DNA from: Madurella fahalii
Lineage: Eukaryota; Ascomycota; Sordariomycetes; Sordariales
Length of the DNA: 64,000 nt
Reading direction: 5' to 3'
Assembly (NCBI GenBank): GCA_029876055.1
Contig: CM056876.1
Location: 4,402,001-4,466,000, forward strand
The notes under the pieces are model-generated. The model did not search any database. It saw only the letters and a program-made list of their open reading frames with translations, and had not been told where the DNA came from. Of this stretch, positions 55,988 through 64,000 are shown piece after piece. Within the stretch, counting starts at the first letter, position 1, and the number at the start of each line of letters is the position of its first letter. The translations under genes were made by a program, and so were the position numbers.

Positions 55988-56278
55988 TGTCAAAAGGGTC
56001 AGGCGCTATTCCAAGGATCAGGATCACAGGATCTAGTGCAGGAGTCAAACCCATGTATTCTAGTCAGCTAAAGCAGGCTGGCAGCTAACTGCGCTACTGT
56101 ACGGACGTCATCCTGTACGCGTATCTCGTCTATAAAAGGAGCAATCTCTCCAGTAAAGATAGACGGGACAGAGGAGAGCAATAGAACACAAGAGGGACAA
56201 TCAACATAATCAAGAGAAGATACATATAAAATCCTGAACTGTCATTTCCTAAGATTCAGAGGTGCCGTGTTTCCGACA
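55988..56278 (+). mobile_element. LTR-like insertion splitting the minisatellite
   Basis: This 291-bp unit starts TGTCAAAAGG and ends TTTCCGACA. Flanks are GCACA and GCATA, a near-perfect 5-bp target duplication inside the minisatellite unit. It holds a TATAAAAGGAG box (about 56133), suitable for an LTR promoter. Its left part contains a tRNA-like sequence on the minus strand. A solo LTR is the simplest reading; two nested insertions are possible. Confidence 0.6.
56025..56101 (-). repeat. tRNA-like sequence with box A and box B
   Basis: On the minus strand TAGCGCAGTTAGC fits box A and GGGTTTGACTCC fits box B with one mismatch, spaced about as in a tRNA. I could not form a full cloverleaf. 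It may be a tRNA-derived SINE head or a tRNA pseudogene. Confidence 0.45.
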
Positions 56279-56333
56279 GCATACCCAACCTCTCGCACAC
56301 CCAACCTCTCGCATACCCAACCTCTCGCACACC
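56279..56333. repeat. 16-bp minisatellite, right block
   Basis: About 3.4 further copies of the unit, two with CGCATACCC instead of CGCACACCC. Confidence 0.9.
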
Positions 56334-56708
56334 TGTCGCAAACTACCAACTACACCAAAAGGTGGGGAGCTCCACGATTGTTAGTCGTAGAATGCTAAAC
56401 CTGCATTTTATCTGACACACCCCCTCAGCTCTAAAGACATCCTGAGGGTTTAGGGCTGGAGATCTTTTGCCTCCTGGAGACCACCAACTCCGTTTACCCG
56501 CACCTCGTCTCGAGCTTATGTAAGGTCTTGGCGCTTTTCGCCGGGTGGCAGATCTGCTCTGCGCGGGAATCGAACCTACGACCTTTTAATCAGCTAGCAC
56601 CAAAGAGGCACTGAGACTCTTAATTGTCGGAAACTACCAACTACACCAAAAGGTGGGGAGCTCCACGATTGTTAGTCGTAGAATGCTAAACCTGCATTTT
56701 ATCTGACA
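56334..56708 (-). mobile_element. TRIM-like pair of 84-bp LTR-like units
   Basis: Two direct copies (56334-56417 and 56625-56708), nearly identical, both TGTCG...TCTGACA on the plus strand, enclose 207 bp without coding capacity. They match the solo unit at 44486-44576. Read on the minus strand, a GAGGGGG purine run precedes the second unit, as a polypurine tract would. The interior contains a box-B-like GGTTCGATTCC and a TGGTGCTAGCTG box-A-like piece. No outer target duplication is evident, so the unit may be rearranged. Confidence 0.6.
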
Positions 56709-58403
56709 GTCTTCAGGGTCTATATAAGACCTTTCTCTCTTTTGTAACTACTTAGCACTTTTTATCGTTGTTTTCTTTTACTCGTTGATGTAGGTTTTTC
56801 ACCCGGCCTATATGGTACGGTTTTCCTATATAACTAGCTTTAGAGGGTCTGGTACACTCGTTAGGGTAAAGCGGAGTAGGAATAATAATAATAATATTAA
56901 TTATTACTAGCTTAGATCTATAGTTTTGTTTTACTCTTATATTTGTAATAAAACGTTTTTGCTACTAATATTAAGGTATTTTAATACGAATATTAGTATA
57001 TAAAGTAGAGGAGAGCTTTTTAAACACAAAGTTTATTTATTATCTAATAATCTGAGAGTAGACTAAGTTTCTATTACTATGCTCGCTAACTGAAAGAGGA
57101 GAATATCTCCTCTAGAATTTTCTATGAGAGGCTCTAATAGAGTATGTATATCGGAGTGTGAAAGCATCTAGCGGTGAATCCAAAACTGCCAGACAGAATA
57201 TTTTAGTATTGCTTGTGCAATTCGTTCACGTTTTTTTTTTTTAATATAATATTGAGCCCCTTGTCCCCAACTTTAGACTTCCGTAGACGATATGGCGTAC
57301 TGAGACTCGCTAGGTCTGATCTCTGGGCCTCGCTGGTGGAAACTGCCCTTTTCGTCTCAATGCTCTTGGTGGTGTAGCACCCTAGCCCGGAGCCAAGGGA
57401 ATGCCGAAGTCGCTCTAGTCGCCATACGCATAGGGTATGCCGGACGGCGCTATTGCCTGCCTTGGCGACCTTAACCCTGTTCGTCTTGCCGGGACAACGC
57501 CGTGGAGCTTCTGCAACCGACGTGACTCACGGGTTAGGCATGGTTAGAGCACGGCTGGATGCAGTGTATATAGCCCCGAAATCGCGCGTCAGGGGCGACT
57601 CGAGTTGTATTTACCTTGAGCATGTTCAAGCTAAACACACGGCGGTGGCCCGGGACAGCAGACCTACGGTGAAGTACCTTACTACAAAGTAGGGGCGGGG
57701 TGGCACCCGGAATGGTCTTACCCGAACCTGTGCTACTACATGTTGCACTGCTTGTGTCTTCTTGGCTTGTTGCATTCGCTGCATTTGTGCACTGTGCTCA
57801 AAGACTCCCGCTATATTGGCCTTGTTGGGGCGAACAGAAGGGGCTGGAGCTCGACCGTGGAGGGCACAGACGAGTCGACCATGGTAGTAGAGTACTCCAG
57901 AGACCTCAGAAACCCCTGTGATAGCAGCCTCGTAACGGGCTGCCAAGCACGACTGCTGTTGTCGGTGGGCTGGGAAGGGCAATGGCTCCGGAGCTCCTTC
58001 GCCTAAGGCAAGTGTCAGATGAGCCCAAGCTGACAAATGACCGGCAAATTAACGTAGGCTAACGCAATGTGAACCGACTCGGAAATATTGTGAAACGGCA
58101 GTTGGTGGCAAGGAATACTAGTGCGTCGACCGGTGCAAACGCTAGACGGCTCAGTGGCAGCTGAGGCAAGGCCAAGCATTGTACATAGAAGGCACATTTT
58201 GTAGCTTTAACACCCGTGGGCCGGTCATTTGTCCAGATGAACTCACACCACTGACCCTGAATCGGTCCCGTCAAGCGCCATCACTGGCTAAGGTATCTAT
58301 TGTCCCTGTAGAGCCAGCACAGCGACGTTCCCAGGCACCTTGCTCATTCTTGTCCTTGATATTAGCTACTCCTATATATCCAATCGTCTGCCTCTTCACT
58401 AAT
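56709..58403. other. AT-rich then ordinary intergenic sequence, no gene seen
   Basis: From 56709 to about 57250 the sequence is AT-rich and RIP-like. From about 57250 to 58400 composition is normal, but no frame has splice or family support. Confidence 0.4.
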
Positions 58404-58404
58404 G

Positions 58405-58657
58405 AACTCTCTGTCGGCTCAAGGCTCAGGAACGACCAGGCGCTGTCACAAGGCCGCCCTACGGCTCGAGTCCGCCGCTCCGATTAAACCCAAACGCCAC
58501 CGTCTTCGTGCCCACCGGAACCGGCGCCTCCCCTGCCTACTGCTTGAGCCTGCTGTTCACACCGGCGTATTCGTTCCGTCGGGGTTGCGTCATCGTCTTC
58601 CGCGGCGCCCCGTACGAGCTGCAAGAACCCGGCATCTGGGTGCGTCTCCCGCCTTGA
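58405..58657 (+). other. open frame with PAM2-like motif, no ATG
   Basis: A frame without stops runs 83 codons to TGA at 58655. It contains LNPNATVFVP (58484-58513), close to the PAM2 consensus that binds the MLLE domain of poly(A)-binding protein, and then AYCLSLLFTPAYSFRRG. There is no ATG in this frame, so it would have to be an internal or last exon. It may be a relic. Confidence 0.3.
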
Positions 58658-58864
58658 ACGCCGAACAGGGGACGAGGCGGAGGAGGGCTCCACCCCCGGC
58701 GGCTTTCCGACAAACTGCCCTTCCCGCTTGGCCCGGCTCAATTGAGCTTAGCGGGTACCAGCCATCCTCGGGGGCCCGATCAGCCGGATGAAAAGGCGTA
58801 AGAGCGCCGCGCCTTTCCCTTGCCGGTTGGACCTGGATGCGGCATGCTGCAGCAGTAGCGGCGA

Positions 58865-58904
58865 GAGCTGGAGCTGGAGCTGGAGCTGGAGCTGGAGCTG
58901 GAGC
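58865..58904. repeat. hexanucleotide repeat (GAGCTG)6
   Basis: Six exact units followed by GAGC. Intergenic by my annotation. Confidence 0.95.
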
Positions 58905-59565
58905 AGGATCAAGGTGCTCGGAGCGTACACGGTGGTTCAAGTCTCACGGGGGTACCTTTTTACTTCCGCCGGCTGGTTGGGGAGACAATGGCAATGGAAG
59001 TTAGGCGAGGTGGAGGCGACCCCGTTCGTGACGGATACTAAAATTCGAGGTTTGGCGTGCCACACCTGCATCACCGCCATTACAGTTAGACGCGCGTCTG
59101 CACGATACCTGAGTGCCTACCTACTCAGGCCTGCATTTCAACCAATCAAGCGGGTACTGTACAATACTTGTAACGTGACACCGGGGGCGCGGGGGGGGGA
59201 GGATGGAGGTTCTCTTGGCACTGGGGGTTGCATCCTTGTACAGTACAGCATTGCACGAGGGGCGGGGCTTGGGGAAAATGGTCAATCAGCAGGTCAACTG
59301 ATTTACTACTTAGCCGCAGGGCATGGGCATGTGCCAGGACCCAGACATCTGACGTGTTTATGTGGTAAATACGCATGGTGGAATCCGCTGGGCTATGAAC
59401 AGTCGCATTGACAGCAGAATCGTCATGTAGAGAGAAAGAATATGTACAGTGAAATCGTCAACAACGGTGAAAGAGTGGATAAGGTAATATGCGAAATATA
59501 TACCGAGTTGGAAGCGAAGCATAGCAACCGGATCCAAGAAAAGCCGGTCGCTGACAATATGGAAA

Positions 59566-60563
59566 TCAAGATGAATACTGGGCAACATAGCCAACTTCCA
59601 TCATGGCGCCGTAGCCATCCAGGGTGTCGCCATTGGGATAGCCAGGCTGTAATTTCTCTCTCACGTTAGCAATATGCCCGGTCACTACGAGGCGGCCACG
59701 GGATCTTGTAGCAAGGTACTCACCCAGTTACCGCCAACTGCGACGTTCAGGATGAAGAACAGCGGTCGAGCAGTCAAGCTAGCCCAAACTCCCTCGTCGT
59801 TGATCTGGTCGCCGCGTATTTGATGGAACTGGTGGTCGTTCATGAACCAGGTGATGGTCTCGCTGCGCCAGTTGTTGGAAGTGCGATCCCACACAATCCG
59901 CCAGCGCTGCCATTCCTGGTTGGGGAGCGGCACCGAGGCGCCGCGGCCGGTGGGCTCATTGCAGACGCCGCCGGGATAGACTGGAATATTCATGTTAGTT
60001 TTTTGGGTCTTCTCACGAGAATTGCCGGGGGGAGGTTTGCCGGACGAACCGTGACAGTGGATTGTGCCGTAGCCCGTCAGCTGGCCGTTGACCGTCTCCA
60101 TGATGTCGAGCTCTCCGCACGCTGGCCAGCCGGTGCCGGAGCGAATCGAGTCACCCAACAGCCAGAACGCCGGCCACATGCCTTGCTTGGTGTGGATGGG
60201 GTTGCTGCCGAAGCGGATCTGGGCCTCGGCCATGGTCCGCCGGCCCGGCTGCGGCGTGAACGTGTATTTGGACTCGATCCGGCCCGACGTCCACGAGGAC
60301 CCGTCCCGCCAGGGCACCAGCTGCAGCGTGTTGCCGCCGCTGGTCTGCACCTGCCGTGAATTCCTCCTGTACGTCTGGAGCTCGTTGTTGACGCCTAGGT
60401 TGCCGTCGATGATGTTCCAGTTGTTTTCGTTAGGCAGACTGGCACTGGAGCCGGCGAAGCTGTCGGACCAGACGAGGCTATAGCCGTCATAGCTTGGCGC
60501 GTTCCACGCCGAGACCAGGGGCGCCAAGATGGGGAGCAAGGGAGTGAAGGGTGTGAAGCGCAT
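59566..60563 (-). CDS. secreted GH16 beta-glucanase
   Basis: CDS is complement(59566-59646, 59724-59980, 60050-60563), in phase, 283 aa. The signal peptide is MRFTPFTPLLPILAPLVSA. GH16 enzymes have a beta-jelly-roll fold and cut beta-1,3(4)-glucans. The catalytic motif is GELDIMETVNG (E.D..E). Family blocks include WSDSFAGS near the N-terminus, KQGMWPAFWLLG, and, after splicing, VYPGGVCNEPTG. The chain ends VAVGGNW-PGYPNGDTLDG. The 69-bp intron (59981-60049; donor GTTCGT, AACTAACATG branch, CCAG) is a multiple of three without stop. The spliced form fits the family better, but a retained form would be translatable. The start ATG at 60563 is chosen for the signal peptide. Confidence 0.92.
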
Positions 60564-63500
60564 TGTTGTCCGTTTAAAACTCTGGGAAAGGAGTGACGCG
60601 AAGATAAGGTGAAGACTTGGTACGAGTATATACAAGGAACGGATAAGAGAAGCGCCTGCTTCTTGTGTGCTGTGAAAGGAATGTGAAGAATGGGTAACGA
60701 ACGATCGTGTTGAACGAGGCAACGAGAGGAACGGTAGCTCAGTTTAAATGGTCGTCCATCGGCCCTACTATGATGGGCTAAGCAAGAAGGCCTAGACTAG
60801 AAGAAACCGTTGTGATGGGAGCGGGTGGTGGGGCCACCTGGGAGGGAGGAATGAGCCACATGGGGTGCCTCCATGCCTCTCCAAATGCCGGGTATGGGGG
60901 AAGGCCAGAGACAATGAGACCTTCCGTGCCAATGCTATGTTGACGCCTGATCCGTCAGGTACATGGCACGTTGCCGCCCTCCGGACATTGCTGCTGTTTC
61001 TGGAGAGCGCTGGTAGTCTGCAAAAGTTAGGGGTTGCAGTCAGGAGACGAGATATGGGGCTCACTCGGCAGGTTAAGCCGCTACGGTCCAGCCAAGTGGA
61101 AGGATCTGAAGCCCGGGCCCCGCATATGTCCGCACTTCATGCGGTCTGGCCCGATTGGCATCCCTGATCCGGGTTCAGGGTTCTCTGAAGAGACGAAGCG
61201 GCGCCAAGAGGCCGCCGTGGCTGGGCCGGGTTGGTTCAGGCACAAAGCAGCAAGGCGGCACAGAGCGGTCGACTTGGGGCGAGGCCCGTTTGGCCTTTGA
61301 GTTTTTTTTGTTTTCCTTTTTAAATTCAGGGTTCGTGGCAAACATTGGCAATCCGGGATCTGTCTCCCAGACGCTTGGGCCGGGGTTCCAGGTGATCGGG
61401 GACCTTTGGATGAGGGATGGTTGGAGCCTGGGATTGTGACCCGCGAACCGTGGGGACGGGCACGGATATGTCAGTCATGTCCGTGTTGGTGACATTTTCC
61501 CCCGGTTCTTGGGTCGCATCGCGGGCGCTCTGCTGCCGTTTCGGCATGCACCAGATACTAGCCGCACGGCAGTTTCGCCGAGATATGGTCGAAAAACATG
61601 TGAACGGACGTGTAACGTTGTCTCGTTACCCAAAGGTCGCTTGGCAGATGCCATGTCAGATGCATCGCGTGCACTTTGTGTTTCTGTGCTGCGTGATCCA
61701 TTTCCCCGCGGCCAGGCACTCAGGTTTGACTCTTGCGCGCAGGTAACGAAGCGTGATTTTTAAAGCCCAGATGCGACTGAAAAGCTCGCCGTTTGATTGG
61801 ACAGCGGACTGTGTCTCGGTGGCCGAAGGATGGGGAGGGCTTCTGGGATGCCATTGGCCGTTGCAGAAATGGGAAGGGGGGGACATCGAACGCGCCATCC
61901 GACCCCTGGGCCCAATCAATGGTCCATCGGCGCCTCGCCGGAACCAAAGAATCAGACCGAACAGCAGTTGCATACCAGCACTACGGGATAGAACCAAATA
62001 TTTAAGAAATATATTGTGTTTAATGTCCATGTCGTAGAGCTTGTGCGCCCCCTTCCCGGGAATTCCACGTCCGCAAACAGCTCGATAAGTAGCCTGGAAC
62101 AGGCTTCCAAGACCAGCGGCTGCCGTGACACCTGCTCTCGGGGGTTACACGTGAGAGTATCATCTGGATACCCGGTAAGGAGGGCTGCTTGGTGTGACCT
62201 GCAACCCTGAATATTCGGATATTGGCGGGTTTAACAGACGGAGACGCGCAACGCCGGTCTTAGACCCGGCCCATAGAAACAGGCACCCGGATGCCTACAG
62301 ATACCTAGTTTTTGCCCATAAAAGTTCCCTGTCTGCTCAGAAGGGTCCAGAACTGCTGACTATGAGGACCGGAAGCCGCACCCTTTGAACAACAACGAAG
62401 ACCAGAAGCTGTCATTATTGTAGGGATAGTGAAAAGTAAGTCTGGACCTAGCAGTTAGCTTTTTTTAGGTCTAAATTGCTGACTCAGCAGAGCTTGGGTC
62501 GTATATTAAAGACGGTTTTGAGAATTAAAACAGGAGACCTTATGCTCACTCAGTTTCTTTCCATTCCATTCCCCACCCTTCCCGGTGAAGAAACATCGGG
62601 GGCCGCTCGCACAGGCAGCCGGGCATCGCAAAATTTGGAAGACAGTACCTCTATAACCTGCTATTTCAATTCCAAGGGGTTCTAGCACCGTACAGTTGCT
62701 GCGCGGCCGTTGGGAGCCGGAATCGTAGGCTTTTCGTGGTCCTGACGTAGGAGCTTCGAGCACCTGAAAATCTCTTACTGCCCCGCCCGACAATCACGAC
62801 TACCAACACCGACGACAACAAGCTACAACGATTTTGCAAGATTAAGGGGGATACTAGATACGAAAACTACTCGACTCTTTCGACATTCTAAAGAAGAGAC
62901 AAGGCACCCCCCGGCCCTACCCGGGTCTAGGAGAGCAGAGTTAAAAGTCCGGTGGCAGAGACTAGCTGGTACAGTAAAGCTACGAGGACTAGAGCGGATA
63001 CCGAGTGAATCGACTATTGTCAGATACAGTGTATATTCAGCTAGAAAAGAGTGGATTGTATTGAATATAGCTTGTGATGTGTTGGGGAAACTCAGTCCAT
63101 GGGGACGTTGTGGTTTTTATCCACACTGCTAAGATTTTTGGTGCCTGGCAGTTTTAATCCCAACCACCTCTGTATCCAACATTAGATGACATTAGAAGAT
63201 ATAAATAGAGAAGAAAGTGGCCTAAGGGAATATCAAGATCTTGCAACAAATATTCTTTTACACCAGTTTGCTGATAAGGCTTATATAGGCTGTTCAAGCT
63301 CTCCCTGAGAATAATATTGAGCTATCCTTACTTACAAGGCAGGACATAGATAGATAGGTTGATGTTAAAACAGAGACGGAGTTGGGTTCGGGCTGGGTCG
63401 AGGTCAAGTGCGATAGCACCCAGTACTCTACAAAGTCCTCTGTGATGCTCTGATTACAAGGGGATAATAGGGGAGATAGGCGATCTGAGCGAATGGGAGG

Positions 63501-63699
63501 ATTTTACTTCTCCATGGTGCGTTATATGTCCATGACTGACACTTCGCGAACCAACTACGGTTTAACCCCGGCACTTAACCAAAGTGATAACAACATAGTC
63601 ATTATTTAGACGATTAGCAAGAAAGCCATCAATGTGGCTAGCGTCAATGTATCTGATGCCAGATTTAATAAGAGTCACCTTAGGTACTCGTGATACGAA
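60564..63699. other. long region without supported gene
   Basis: The first kilobase is GC-rich with short shadow frames. From about 62400 on it looks like decayed repeat DNA, with short direct repeats and AT-rich stretches. I find no intact gene, tRNA or recognisable element end. Confidence 0.4.
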
Positions 63700-64000
63700 T
63701 GAAGCCTTTCGACTACAATATCTCTTGTTCGTTACGACAAGTCCATGGTGAAGCTGTCATCGTAAAGGTAATTGATCCAAGATCAGCCTCTGCAGTATAT
63801 GTCTCGTCATTTAGCTGCTTGATTCACTTGTCCACGATCATGAAGGTATGAACCATCAACGCTCGCAGAGCAACGGAGAGGTTGGGGAAGTTTCCGACTC
63901 TGCCTTGGGAGATAGAAATGTCTTTTATCGGCTGGGAGAACAGGGCATTTGACGATGCGTTGGTGAAAGGATATGCCGGGTGGCGAAGATAAGTCTCTTC
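63700..64000 (-). pseudogene. relic coding fragment with in-frame stop, runs off window
   Basis: On the minus strand the frame entering from the right edge reads HPAYPFTNASSNALFSQPI, then ISISQGRVGNFPNLSVALRA and LMVHTFMIVDK. A TGA (near 63825) follows, after which IKQLNDETYTAEADLGSITF continues in the same frame. The composition looks genuinely coding. The stop could come from CGA by C-to-T change. I do not recognise the family. Confidence 0.4.

Noticed and set aside
55756..56088. 110-aa plus-strand protein
   Set aside because: The frame runs through the 16-bp minisatellite and into the LTR-like element, so it is not a gene.
1..64000. CRISPR array, operons or bacterial-type regulatory elements
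   Set aside because: Introns, fungal families and genome style show a eukaryote. The only spaced repeats are minisatellites and LTR-like units.

Overview
The window looks like nuclear DNA of a filamentous ascomycete, most likely a Sordariomycete close to Sordariales/Chaetomiaceae. Genes are GC-rich, with short GT-AG introns (about 50-100 bp) and branch sites such as CTAAC. Families such as DUF7704, fungal CorA-like proteins and STAND NLRs support this. AT-rich stretches with C-to-T type stops look like RIP-decayed repeats. I cannot name the species. All exon coordinates were worked out by eye from splice motifs and reading-frame phase.

Left third (1-17.5 kb) is an accessory, immunity-like island. 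It holds a partial unknown gene at the left edge and a small two-exon gene (1869-2187) divergent from a large protein kinase-like gene (2756-5686). A fungal CorA-like membrane protein (5909-8471) follows, then a second small two-exon gene (9166-9441) convergent with a paralogous kinase-like gene (9618-11904). Last comes a NACHT-ankyrin NLR (12947-17488) broken by two frame disruptions. The repeated pairing of a kinase-like gene with a tiny, possibly related protein is the best candidate here for an undescribed system.

Middle (18-44 kb) is mostly conserved housekeeping sequence: a DUF7704 membrane protein, a stalked single-pass surface protein, an Mpv17/PMP22 protein, phosphoglycerate kinase, the proteasome/TREX-2 subunit Sem1, an Iml2-like TPR protein, a fatty-acid-hydroxylase-like membrane enzyme, a 999-aa alpha/beta hydrolase with a long disordered N-terminus, an APH-fold-like protein, a decayed F-box/LRR-like gene and a SAM methyltransferase.

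Right part (44-64 kb) is repeat-rich. AT-rich RIP-like sequence surrounds a MADS-box-like small ORF, a decayed dynamin-like GTPase gene, several LTR-like mini-elements (one with a perfect 5-bp target duplication), a 16-bp minisatellite split by an LTR-like insertion, and tRNA-like pol III box pairs. Two intact secreted carbohydrate-active enzyme genes lie in it: GH43 with CBM6 (53347-54678) and GH16 (59566-60563). A relic ORF with an in-frame stop runs off the right edge.
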